Positions 45,481 through 57,301 of a stretch of 64,000 bases of DNA are shown here, piece by piece. Made by a program: the position numbers and the translations under genes. The stretch is from Larix kaempferi (taxonomy: Eukaryota; Streptophyta; Pinopsida; Pinales; Pinaceae). Every line of letters begins with the position of its first letter. Position 1 is the first letter of the stretch. Where the stretch lies: NCBI GenBank assembly GCA_027924585.1, contig BSBM01000047.1:25674501-25738500 (forward strand). Direction: 5' to 3'. The notes beneath the pieces were generated by a model. The model was given only the letters and a program-made list of their open reading frames with translations. It did no database searches and had not been told where the DNA came from.

Positions 45481-45483
45481 AAG

Positions 45484-46583
45484 CTTAACCTCATGTAACA
45501 GATTCAATGGAACCATACCCGAGGGCATTTTCGATATCCCACACTTACAGTCTTTGCTTCTTAATGAAAATTCTCTTAGAGGAGAAATTCCATCAGACAT
45601 TTGAAACTGTAAGAGATTGCTCGAGCTGCACCTGGGGAGTAATTATTTGAGTGGGAGGATTCCTGGTGAGATTGGTGGGATGAGTAATATGCAAATAACA
45701 TTGAATTTAAGCTTCAATCACCTTGAGGGTCTGAGTTCCGTGGCTTTGGGAAGGATTGACAAGCTGGTTTCTTTGGATGTATTAGACAATAAGTTATTTG
45801 GAGCCATTCCTATCAATCTTAAATGCATGGAGAGCTTAATAGTCATTAATTTCTCTAACAATTTGTTTTTAGGGATAGTGCCTACCTTTAGGCCCTTTCA
45901 AAACAGTCCTATATCAAGCTTCAAAGGAAATAGAGATCTTTGTGGGGAGCCTTTAAACACCCATGGGAACATCTCCCTAGCGAGAAACCAGACAAGACAT
46001 AAATCTTCTTTTGGAAAGGTTTTAGGGATGGTTCCAGGATCCATAATTCTTGTTTCTTTTGATGGTTACAGTTGTTGTGGTTTTGTATGTGATCAAGGAG
46101 AAACACCAATTGGATTCTGCTGCACTGGATCCTCCTCCAACCATTGTCACCGACAATGTATTTATAGAGAGCCTAAAACAATCCATTAACTTTGAAAGTG
46201 CAGTTGAGGCAAAATTGAAGGAATCGAACAAGCTGAGCAGTGGAAATTTCAACACTATCTACAAGGTCATTATGCCTTCTGGGTTGGTGTTGGATGTAAG
46301 GAAGCTTAAATATATTGATATAACTATGAGTCTTCACCAGAATAAGATGATTAGGGTGCTAGAGACGCTGACAAAGCGGCTTGACATTTATGATAATGTG
46401 GCTTTATTGCTACATTACCACTTGGCAAATGGAACTCTTGCCCATTTATTGCACAGAGAAGGTGGTACTTCCAAGTTTGAGCCAGGCTGGCCAAGATCTT
46501 TATCAATAGCTTTGCGAGTGGCTGAAGGCTTGGATTTTCTTCATGAGTGCCACACACCAATCATCCATCTTGATATTGCTTCA
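45484..46583 (+). pseudogene. PXC3-like: LRR receptor-like kinase pseudogene (PXC3-like), 3' part
   Basis: Resumes where the 5' part stopped: Asn-Arg-Phe-Asn-Gly-Thr-Ile-Pro-Glu, last repeats, Asn-x-x-Leu-Cys-Gly-Glu-Pro at the LRR end, a membrane segment (Val-Thr-Val-Val-Val-Val-Leu-Tyr-Val-Ile-Lys-Glu-Lys) near 46060, then a kinase N-lobe (Leu-Ser-Ser-Gly-Asn-Phe-x-x-Ile-Tyr-Lys-Val; Val-Arg-Lys-Leu-Lys). The catalytic loop begins Ile-Ile-His-Leu-Asp, as in PXC3, which lacks the usual HRD Arg. Damage includes a 2-base loss near 45496, TGA at 45602, a frameshift near 46060 and a loss of about 12 codons near 46383. Similarity ends at 46583, so the Asp-Phe-Gly segment and C-lobe are absent. 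Product, if any, would be inactive. Confidence 0.85.
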
Positions 46584-48131
46584 CAGATACTTCATATCTT
46601 AGACAAAATCCAACGTCACGACCAATTTTCCATCAAATTTACAGGCATTCAAATCAGGCTAGGACTTCCAGATCATAACATTGCGGAACTGCGAACTTGG
46701 GAAATCTTGGAAAACCTTGGAAAACCTTTAAACATATTGATCATAGCATGGGTTTTTGACCGGCATCTCTGTGACTTGACGGGAGAGGTCGGAGTGGGAT
46801 AAGCAGGCATCTCTGTGACTGAAAATTAGCCGGATGCAAAGTGGAGAATCGTTTAATCTCATCATTCTAAGAAAATAACACTTACCAGATTTTGACAAAT
46901 TACAAATACAGGCAAATTTACATTTACTGCCGAAATCAGTCGAAAGACAAGTTCTTTGCCTGCCATTATCCACTCATTTGTGGATATTTCACAGTCCCTT
47001 CAACTGTGTTTTAGCATTCATAAACCAATATTTTCCATGAGCGAACAATTTTAACTCTATTTGATGGCCCATGCCCCAAGACCAACATTTTACATTTTGA
47101 TATTTTTGTAGTCCGTCATTCTGAAAATCCCTCCCAAATACCTCGCTTGGAATCTGAAATATTGTGTCGCAGTTCCATGAAACGTTGTCATTCATTAATC
47201 ACTTGCGTTTGTTCAGAACATGTACACTAGGTTTTGGTCTCCATCAGGTCCTTGGGCACTTGGAACCGTCAACACCGAGGCTACCCATACCCAGGGATGA
47301 GGTAACCCACCACCATTCTTATACTTCTCAATACTACTACCAGCAAAGCAGTACCACTACCAACAAAGTAATAGTCATGCAGTTTCTACATACAACCATG
47401 AAATACATGATTTACATTAAAAAATGGTTTTCGCTTGATCCCTCTTAACATATTACAAATCCTAAATTAAGATAGATCTATGATAGTATAACCTAACTAT
47501 TGGAAGTTAAGATAGATCCATAATAATATAACCTAAATTTGAGTATATTAAACATTTAGACTAATCAAAATATGCCATATGGCAGAAAGAACTTCCACAT
47601 TTTTGCTTAATATTGAAGGTTGGATTTAAAGCAATGTTTAAGGATTTTGTATTAATACTTTGGATATGCAAGTCTTGCAAAACTTTTCCCTTCCATGTTA
47701 TTTGAAGTTGCACAAGTTCCATCCTTGGACACAACACTCGAGATCAATCTTGTTATATTCTCTTTTGGGTGTAAGGTTATACTATATGATATTTGGGAGA
47801 TGTGATAATCAATTTTCACATGTAGTGACTTGTCGGTAAATGACAAAAAGCAATTATTTTGGTCTTGGAGTAACAACTAAAATTATGAATTATTTTCAAG
47901 AGTTTGTCTTTTTTACACTTGGGGAAATAAGTTAATGATTTAAGAAGGCTTATATGAGGAGTGAAACTCTACCTCGTACAAACCACCAATGGGCTATATG
48001 ATAAGAGTTACTTATGACTATCCTCACTACTATTAACAATTGAATTATGTTAGGTTTTTCCACCTTGAAAAAAAGACAAAGAAAAAACCCAAATTAAAAC
48101 CTTTATCAAAAGCCAATTCTTCTCCCTCATA
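46584..48131. other. Non-coding DNA, no supported gene
   Basis: The open frame of the kinase remnant runs on to 46802 but without family similarity. A local duplication of about 40 bp around TTAAGATAGATC...AACCTAA lies at 47466-47540. Nothing else is recognisable. Confidence 0.5.
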
Positions 48132-49065
48132 GGGTGTTCACTAAATATTATAGCACCCAAGTTCATACTTGGGGATTTAACACTCTAAAGAATGGAAGCA
48201 ATATATTGCCTATTATATAAGGGTTCACCAGTATGTAAAATTGTGAAGATGGGTGTCTATTTTTGCTTTTTTTTTAAGAAAACGATCTTTTCTTTTGACG
48301 ACCATTTTTTCATTGCTAACTATTCAATTTTCACATAGTTTTTTTACAATGAAAAAGTACATAGATTGTACTAGGGAATCTCTTATTTTTCATAATTGTT
48401 TCATGAATATTTTCATAGATGTTTGGAGTTTCATCACATATTTTTATGATTTTTTCTCACCAAATAGACACCCATATTAATATATATTACATGGGTTTAT
48501 AATTATGTATGTGGGGGATTGAGTAGGGTATTGTGGGATTTGAGTAGGTACTATATATTTGATTTGATGTTAATCAAAATGTGTGAAGTCAAATTAGTGT
48601 TTGAATAAGTATGATCTATGTGTTAAGGTGGTGTGAATCCGATTGTGTTTGGATTCAAAGTTATGTTTGAATAGGTATGATTTGTGAGTGAATGTGTTGT
48701 GCAATCGATTGGAAGGAATTTATATAAAGTTTTCATGTGTTCAGGGGGTTGTTCTCCATCTTAAAACATTTTTTCCTCACTAAGATTTCATATTTCACTT
48801 TGCAATATTTATAGGAGTTATAAGAGGTGTGCCATGCCACCATAGTAAGGGTACACATAAAAGGGGAATTAAAAATTCCATGAAAAAAATGGATACCTAG
48901 GATATTTAGTGAAACAAAGGTTTTTTAATTGAAAATGTGTTTTGGGAGGGGGGGTTCAACAAAATGTGTTTTTGAGACATTTCTTAATATCTAGAGAAAT
49001 TAGGTGTATTCTTTAATATCCCAAGAACACATGTACTATGCCATAGGTTCATAGAGTGAACCCCC
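48132..49065. mobile_element. M2, TIR DNA transposon related to M1
   Basis: Ends GGGTGTTCACT (48132-48142) and AGTGAACCCCC (49055-49065) are imperfect inverted repeats. The right 250 bp align by eye with M1 (AATATYTAGWGAAATTAGG, a G-run, GAGTGAA.CCCC end), and the left shares ATATTGCCTATTATATAAGG. No transposase and no clear target duplication are seen. Divergence from M1 is considerable, so these are old relatives. Confidence 0.55.
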
Positions 49066-51089
49066 AATATCTCTCCATCCCCCAAGCTAGATCAATTATA
49101 GGTTTCCATTGAGACCATAGAGGAACTCCCCACTCATATAGTCCCTAAACATATCTTATTCATTAACCATGAATAAATAACATAATCATTTAATTAAATT
49201 ATGATGTTTTATTCCAATTTTTTTTACCAACTATGAATGGGCATGCACACAAAGTTGATGGACCTTTTAGGTGTAACCAAAGTTCTACAAAACCCACTCA
49301 CGTTATAGAAAACCATAACGTGCTCAAATTTATAAGAACTAGGCTCTACAACTCCGAACCTGGCCATGTAAGCGAGGAAACCATATTGTGCACATGATGT
49401 GTTATAAAATGTGTGTGTGATGTATTACAAATCATGAACACGATTTGTAACACACCGCACACCTATTTCATTACACATCGTGCACATGATGTCTTGATAT
49501 AAAAATTCCCTTGGTCCCACCGCACCCTTATTTCTATCAATATCTATTAGAAAATCATGTTCTACATGTTTCTATTGGGTGGAAAATGATTCATAGGAAA
49601 CCCAAACCAAGATACTAGCATCAATTATTGTGACAATGGGAGACATAAGAAATAGAATAAGAAGATTAGGCAGAAAAAAGAAGCCTCTTGAGATCATCCA
49701 AGAACTTAGAGAAAAAGCAAGGGAATGCATTATGAATTAGAGGCATGCTTCAATTCCAAGCACATCAGATGATACAAGTATTTTTACCAATTTACAATAG
49801 GATAAGCATAAACATTCAATAGACGAGCCCTCATTTTCAAGAACAATGGATGAAGAAGCATCCCATGGCCCTAGTCAAGAAGTAAAGTGTAGGTGTTCAT
49901 CAAGAGATGTTGTAATTCCAACATCAAGCAAGTTCCAAACAAATATACCACCATTTGAAGATGATTTGGATGAGGAGAAAACATAGGAACATTTGGCCTA
50001 TACTAGTTATGCAAATCATGGAATTTTAGATTTAAATCATGAAGAGAATTTTGATGAAGAACAAGTAAATTTTGTGTAGACCACCCATGAGGTTCGACCT
50101 GCTATTGAATGAGTAAATGTTTTTAGACCACCCATGACTCCATGAGGATGTCTAGCCTCCGCCATCTAGCTACCAACAAAGGGATGGACAACCACAAGCT
50201 CTTGTTGAATAGTCACAAATTACTAGTGAAGTGTTCCATGCTACAAATGCTACTCCATCACCTCAACTGACCCCAGTGCCTCAAAGAGCTCCAAAAAGTA
50301 TCCAAGTGGATGAAAGAGTCATTATAAGTTCTCTTAAAGGTGATTTATCTATACATACTATTTCTCATCAGACTCGAAAAATAACTAATAATTACTTTGA
50401 TTTAAAATATGACACTGACAAATGTAGGTTATTTTTATTTTTGTTAAAATCTAGGTATTTTATTGTTGTTATAAAACAATTAGGCACAAAGGTAATAAAT
50501 AATTCCATCCCAAGAAATCATATTGTTGAAAGTACAATAGATGCTTTTAGCACAATTTGTTGGTCGTGGAGCATAATTATCTTCATAATTCAAAGTGGGA
50601 GAGCTCTTGTTGGTCTTGTTTAAACCGTGTTTGGATTCTAGCCTCAAAGTGGGGGATCTCTTCCCTCCCCCCAAATACGGGGGTTTGGAGGTGGATCCCC
50701 CGGATATTTCTTTTAGAAAAATACCTTGTAAAATATTGTAATTTCGTAGTAAATATGGACCGTTCAACATTAGGTCAAAAAATTTGATGGTATAAGTTAT
50801 GTTAGGGTTTTTTAACCTAGAAGGTAACCCTCTTTTATGTATGAGGGAATTGTATTGTGGTTGTGTATTGCGAAAGATCATTGTGACTGAGTGAGAGAGA
50901 TTGTGAGAGGGTGAAGAGGAGGTTGCATCGGATGTGCTGTGGGTTGTATTCCTTCATTTTGATAGAAACGAATGGTTGTTTCTCCATGGATGTATCCCAT
51001 ATGAGGTAAACCATGTATATTGGTGTCTCTCTTGTATTGTTCTCTTATATGTTTTATTTCCACCTTTGTTTTATTTTTATTGCCATGAG
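49066..51089 (+). other. Region upstream of transposase remnant, hairpins and broken frames
   Basis: Two strong hairpins lie at 49300-49321 and 49388-49485. From 49600 to 50620 there are short broken coding-like stretches (for example a frame at 50231-50623 rich in Pro/Gln at its start). They may be 5' exons of the transposase-like gene, but I cannot assign them. A probable solo LTR occupies 50800-51105. Confidence 0.45.
49388..49485. repeat. Long imperfect hairpin, about 45-bp arms
   Basis: The arms at 49388-49433 and 49442-49485 are nearly complementary. The inner 9 bp (TTACAAATC and GATTTGTAA) are perfect around an 8-base loop, and the outer part pairs GTGCACATGATGTG with its complement with a few mismatches. 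Confidence 0.75.
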
Positions 51090-51105
51090 ATCTTGTTTTC
51101 TAACA
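50800..51105 (+). repeat. Probable solo LTR (Copia-like)
   Basis: The segment starts TGTTAGGGTT and ends TTTTCTAACA, matching inverted termini (TGTTAG and CTAACA). Its 3' half has the style of a Copia LTR end (a CCATGGATGTATCCCATATG stretch, then T-rich sequence with TTCTCTTATATG). No second copy, primer site or clear target duplication is present, so the call rests on termini and composition. Confidence 0.45.
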
Positions 51106-53543
51106 CAATTGGTAAGAAAAGTCATTCTAAATATCATAATGTAGTTCATCATGTATTGTTACAAGCAATTGTAAATAAGAACACAAGAAATATTCATTTG
51201 TTGAAGCCTACATCCAAACGTGTTAAGTTCAATGTCAAAGCACTATGTAAGTATTGTATTAGAAGGGAACATCTTTACACAATTGGCCAAACATATTTTT
51301 GGCTTCATTAGCAGGTTTCCATATTTCAACATGAAACTAATCGATGTAGTTTAGGGACTAGTGTAGAGTTTTTGGAATGATAGCACCAGGCCTTCTTCAA
51401 ACCATAAGGATGTACTAAAAACGAGAAGGGGTTCTAGGGACTATGAACCACACATTAAACACCTTCTTGACAAAACACAAATAGAACTATATGATAGATT
51501 AAATAATGAACACAAGGAATTGAATTTGGGCCAAAGTTATTTTGAGAAACGCAAGCCTTGATATGTTTGAAAAAACACACTTTGCAACACTTGTTGTTGT
51601 AGATACCATGTATAATATGATTATTATTATGACACATTTGTATATATTCATCATGCTTTTCATACTAACAATGTGCATTATTGCATACTATCAATGCCAT
51701 CAATTTCATCAAGAGAATTCATTCATATCATCATGTGTAGTAAGGTAGAGGGGAAAACATATTATGCAAAAACTCATTTAGATGGGACATGCTCCATGTG
51801 TGGTGGAATGACTTTATTGAGCCAGTGCATTCATGAGAGTGAAGATCACAATTTTGGGAAAATGATGACAGACATGAAAAGATTCAAATACATCACTTAT
51901 GACACATGCCTTGGAAAATACAGAAAAAGATACAATTGGTGACATCCCATATGAGTAACGGTCTCTAACTTTTAATTTCATTTTTTAGTAAAAATTTATG
52001 TATAAACATAACTATTGCTGAGATAATTTTTTCCACCACAAGTCATCCATTTCATCAAGATTTTTTTTGAAAAGACACAACAATATGTTCATCATGCCCA
52101 TCTGGCTTGATGGCAGGAAGAGAATTTTAGAATTTGCATATATACATTTCCCCTCGGTACTATACTATTAATGGTTGATTTTGTTGAGAAATACACCTTC
52201 CAACCTCAAATGAAATTAAAAGTCAATATTCTCATTCTGAGCAAGTTTCCTTGATGGTCCACATCACATATAGCCATGGTATTAATAATAGTGAAGAGAA
52301 ACGAGAAATATTGAAGGAATATCAATTCTACATAAGTGATGATAGGTGTCATGAATTCCATTATGTACACTATTAATTCCACATATTCTATGATCAATTG
52401 AGGAGATAAATATACAAATGGAGCAACATTGGATTTGGTCTGATAGATGTGCTAGTAAGTTCAAAGATGCTGACATATTTCAATGGTTGTGTTCATTGCA
52501 CAAAAAATACACAGTGTCACATACATGAAACTATTTTGATACTAGACATGGTAAAGGAGAGCATGATGGATCTGGAGCTTGTGTAAAAATATCCCTACGT
52601 AGGGAGGAATTGAAATCATTTACAAATTCCCCTATTCAAGATGCTAAGTCTATAGTCATGTGGTGCATGTCAGTAATGGGAGAAGGGTCAAGAGTGCGAG
52701 TGGAATCAATAAGGAAAATATACGTGTGAATATTTTTGGGGGAGGTGGTTGAGGTTGGTCATTTACATGTGTGGGAATTCAAGGTATGTATAGGAATTTT
52801 GGTTTTCACTTAGTTCAAAGCTTTGACAATCCCATATTTGAAATATAGACTAGGAAAAATGCTTACTTATGCCCCCCATGCAACATTGGTGATTGGGATG
52901 TGTGAGAATCATCAGATTGGATTGATGCATGGGATCACGTATCACTTTCACTTGATCAACATGCAATTGTTTAATTGACCCCATCATAGGTAGACTAATC
53001 ATCTATTTCTCCATATTTTGATCATGTCTCAAATCTTGTACAACCTGGTATGGCACAACCTTATCTTAAATATGGAATGTTAAGATCATATATACATATT
53101 TCCATCTTAAATGTTTTAAGGACAATAATTATATATATTGTTAAGCATTGTTTTTTATATTTTGTAGGGAACATATATGCATTTGTTTCTCCAAAAGATA
53201 ATGAATGGGGTGGGGATTATTGGTTAGCACATTTTCTAGAGGGAAAGTGAACCCTTAATATATCCATAATTGACAAGAAAACAACAACTTCCCAGTTGGG
53301 TCAATGGCTGTTAAAGGGGAATACTTGACACAAGCCAACAATGCAAGAAAGAAGGGCGGTTAGGTTTATACATATTATAAATTTGGTACAAATATGTCTC
53401 ACTTTACGAACTTGATCGTTGGTACAAACATCCAATTACAAACAATGCCTAGAAGAAACTCCTCGAGGGTACGATACTTCCAGCTACTAAATGATGAGGA
53501 CGAGAAACTAATGGAGACAATCAAGATCAAATATGATCCATAG
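51106..53543 (+). pseudogene. RNase H-fold transposase-like gene, degenerate
   Basis: Broken frames keep an ordered set of motifs: Gly-Lys-Lys-Ser-x-x-Lys-Tyr with His-His-Val-Leu-Leu-Gln-Ala (about 51120), Tyr-Phe-Glu-Lys-x-Lys-Pro-x-Tyr-Val then Cys-x-Thr-Cys-Cys-Cys-Arg-Tyr-His-Val (51540-51610), Gly-Thr-Cys-x-x-Cys-Gly (51790), Trp-Ser-Asp-Arg-Cys-Ala-x-x-Phe-Lys (52435) and Arg-His-Gly-Lys-Gly-Glu-His-Asp-Gly-x-Gly-Ala (52545-52580). Last is Val-Gly-Ser-Met-Ala-Val-Lys-Gly-Glu-Tyr near 53300, before a TAG at 53541. I know this motif set from unnamed transposase-like proteins of several eukaryotes, with Asp and His/Asp residues fitting a DDE-type core. The superfamily is not certain. Many stops and frameshifts make it inactive. 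Confidence 0.55.
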
Positions 53544-55354
53544 GGTTTATATGTATCATAATGTATGGGTATGTTTACATGTTGGAGTATGTTGATAGAT
53601 AAGGTATGTTATTTCAGAGTTATTTTCATTGATTTCTTTCTAATGTAAGTTCAATTATGTTATTTATGCAAATTTTTATTTTCGATGTAATGTATAATGA
53701 TACTAACTATACCATCCTTACTCAATCCAAGGTTCTACAAAGAATCTAGATATAGTACATGAAAAAGAAAACAATAACCTAGTGTTTTCAGACACCTCCA
53801 TGACATGCTCAAGAATTCACAAAGTTTTTGTTCTAGTATTTATATGGATGATGCATGAAAATGCATAGATGGATTAAATTATGTTGTTATCTCATGGTTT
53901 GTGCATGACATACGAACATTATCACTCTTTTTGTTGATTTTCAAGCCATAAAAGATACATGTTAGTTGAAATGATTATTTGGAATCATGTGTGGGGATCA
54001 ATAACCATTTTTTTGTAGATTTCATATAATACTATGCTTGACATGGGTACTATATACTTATTGTTGTGCTGAATTTTGTTTCCAAATTTAATATATTGTA
54101 CCTTCTTCCTTGATATATTCTTTTCTCTTGAATCAACCTCTATAGTTTGATCTTCATGCTATCTTCATGTTCATTGACAAAGTTACCTTTCATGCACTTG
54201 TACAAGTATGTAAAATTTAATATGGGTGATACATATGCATAATTCATCTTTCAAGTCTACTTCATATGCATTTATCTCCAAATTTCAACCTTTTTTGCAT
54301 GGTTTGATTTGTCCTACAATTTTCAACTTGTTTGCATATGAAATGTTATTCTTCATCTTCAACATCCCAAAGGTACATGTTACATCATGATAAGAATCCA
54401 CTAAAGGAAATGCAATTTCATATACTATATCATTGAAATGGATATTTTGATGAACCCTTCAGTGAACAAAGGATGATGTGGATGAGCTGACAATAAACCT
54501 TAAATAAATGGCCAAAGAAAAGTCACCTAGCTCATCTAAATTCTACAAAGGAACTTGGTACTTTGTTGGATGGACTTTCTACAAGGCTATAATGAAGTCT
54601 TGTAGACTCATGCAAATACTAGTTTCATCAATAAGGAGGTGATGAAATTCATTTTGAAGCTAAGTGATCTTATTTAGTAAGATTGATTTTGAGAAATCCA
54701 ATGATAAAGTGGGATTCCCAATGATAAAGTAGGATACCCACTCTTTACCTATGATTACTTCATGGGAAGTAAATATTAAAATTCTTATTGAGTGTACTAC
54801 TCTTGCACAAACTTGTCTTCTGAATATTGGAATCTGGAAATGCCTACACCATGTCCTTCAATATTGACAATTATCTATAGTGAAGATGAGCTACCTCTTA
54901 CTTCAAAGGCTTCACAAGTTGTAACTATCATGCACTACCTAAGATCTCACTAGATCCACTAGCAAAATTTACAAACAAACATATTGAATACTTATTTCCA
55001 ACACTTGACTAGGATTAAGGCTCTCCTCCATATGATGACTTGTTAATTATAAAAATTAGCAATGCATAATAGGTATAACATAATTGGAATTGGAAGTGCA
55101 TTAATAGTAAAAAAATATGTATGTATAAAACACCACTAAGCTCATGCAAATCACTTGAGGCTATCCAAAATGATATGAATCCCACTCCTGCGATGGGATA
55201 TGTGGCATGATCAACAATCTCCACCTATATCCCTTCCTGTTACTCATGAAGTCTAATGAAGGAAATTGTGTAAAATGCCATATGAATGGATGCAACACAA
55301 TCCAAATACCATGGGATTCCAAGCATAATGTTAGATAAAAGGTTTGATACTAGC
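53544..55354. other. AT-rich DNA, no supported gene
   Basis: No ORF with family similarity. It may include the 3' flank or terminal region of the transposase-bearing element. A small tandem duplication (CCAATGATAAAGT, about 54700-54735) is visible. Confidence 0.5.
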
Positions 55355-55359
55355 AGAGT

Positions 55360-57203
55360 TGTCATGTCCCAAATTTGGCATTGGGTCACAATGGCCTAAT
55401 CACATTGGCCATATTCATTAGAGTTTGTCAAATTGATGCTAAAGGTCAAATAATTGCCAAGGAGGAAAATTACTAGTTTCGTAGGTTTGGGTTGGAAGCT
55501 TTGGGATTGTGAATAATGGGGATAATAAATGATGTTGGAACATTAGGATGGAATAAATATTTAATAAAGGAGATAAATAAATATATACAAGTGAAAATCA
55601 AATTGGCATTTGATCATGAAGACACATGGAGGAAGTGGGACCCACATATGGCTAGCTTTCCCCACTACACTTGGCATCATTCTCTCACCAATTCGAATTC
55701 AAGGTGAATGGTAACATACTTGGGGGAGTACAAAAGGTATTATTCATGGCATGACTCATCCAAGGTCGAAATATAGAGGAAGATTAACTCCCATGGAAGA
55801 GGAAGAGGCAATTTGGAGCTAGTGAGACACTTGGGCTAGATTCCCTAGCTCTATGACAACAATGATGAAGATGCTATGACACCTATGACACAAATCAGAC
55901 CTGAAGGCTGACATATGACATATATGACATGTCAGGGATAAAAATAGACTCCAAGAGGGCACTCAAGGGTGTTAGGGAAACTAAGATGCTTCCACATGTG
56001 ATTTGGTGGAAGTGGGAGACTAGGAATTGTTGTACAAGTGGCATTCTTTGGAATCTCTTCCCAACTTGAGTTGGCATGAGTCTCTTGGAAGGAATTCGAC
56101 CCATGGACGAATTTAGAAATTTATAAATGTCAATAACAAAGAATGAAACTAGCTTTTGATCATTTGTATAATTTGCAATTGCATTTGTGAAGAGGGAGAG
56201 CTAGTGGATGACTAGTTTCTTGCCTTAGCCAATTTTGAGGGTGAAAGATTCCCATCCAAGTTGGTAATTGGAAAGGCCATTCAGACCTTTCATTTGGAGC
56301 TTTAATGGACTCTTTATTTGCAGGTGTAAGCTATAGGGCAGCTCATGGTTTCTTCTATTGCAGCTCACTCCTTCAACCATTTCTAGTTTTGATGGCATAT
56401 TCTTGATCCTTGAGGGAGGGCGTTTTTGGTGAGCTATTGTACTCTTTGGGGGAGCCTCTAATGCCCCATTTATTTTGTAATATGAATTAAATACTCTGTT
56501 CTTCATCTCCAGAAAGTCTCAGGTCTAAATACCCTTTGGTTGTATGCAAAAATATTGATTAATGAGCAAACAATGTCCATTTCCCCAATGCTTTGATGTA
56601 TGGCACTATAATGTTGATTATTTCGAATGGATGGATGATTCTATGATATATTTGTGATAAATATACTGCCACGGATGTATTCTATAAGTTTCATGTACTG
56701 TACTTGAGCATTTGAATCATTTTTACTCAGTTTAGTTGTATTGGGAGGTGAAATAGTGCCATTTCCCCAAGGGTCGAATTGGGGATTTTTGCAGTTGAAT
56801 GGGAGAGGGTGAGAACAGTTGTAATAATCCATTAATGGTGCATGTGATACCTTAATAACATACTTAACACATTACATACCTCTGTTAAGAAATTTGAGGG
56901 ATTTTAGAGGCATTTGGGAGGCCCTTTTTAGTGTTACCCCCGGGGGATTTGATCCACAAATTACTAGTCAAAATTGCATATATTGGTCAGAATATAAATC
57001 AAGTTTTCAGAAGTCTTTGGAGGACCATAAAACATCCCTGAACCTAATATTCAAGTCTAAATATCATTCATACACTCATACAGAAGATTTTGGAGCATTT
57101 GGGTTGATTTGGAGGTCAAAACAGTAAAATTAGTCAAAGGTCGAAATTGGGAAAAAAGTGAAACATTGCCATTTTAATAAAATTCTTAACAAGGGACATT
57201 ACA
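55360..57203 (+). repeat. LTR 1 of element F (5')
   Basis: 1844 bp. It contains a 63-codon open frame (55516-55707) ending in Asp-Thr-Trp-Arg-Lys-Trp-Asp-Pro and a Trp-His-His segment, preserved in all three LTRs. Confidence 0.92.
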
Positions 57204-57204
57204 G

Positions 57205-57216
57205 TGGTATCAGAGC
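57205..57216 (+). other. Primer binding site, first internal region of F
   Basis: TGGTATCAGAGC one base after LTR 1, a perfect initiator tRNA-Met site. The same site follows LTR 2 at 60449-60460. Confidence 0.9.
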
Positions 57217-57301
57217 ATGGTCTTGGAACTTGATGTGGTAGAACATTAATGAAGACCAGGATTCAAAGAAATAAGCCACCACCCTTAGAAACTGAAACTA
57301 G

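Larger units (their letters stand above)
32802..45483 (+). other. 12.7-kb interval splitting the RLK: giant intron or insertion
   Basis: Coding similarity stops at ...CTCAGTAAG and resumes with CTTAACCTC. The interval starts GTGTGAGTG and ends CCTAAG, so it obeys GT-AG and is in phase 0. However, TAAG also sits at both junctions and could be a 4-bp target duplication. The interval holds diverged repeats (33050-33340), palindromic arrays, telomere-like arrays and Copia element E. Apart from E it shows no gene. Long TE-filled introns are known in conifers, which favours the intron reading slightly. Confidence 0.6.

Noticed and set aside
51106-51110. Target duplication for the solo LTR at 50800-51105
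   Set aside because: The five bases before (AGTTA) and after (CAATT) do not agree, so confidence in the LTR was lowered.
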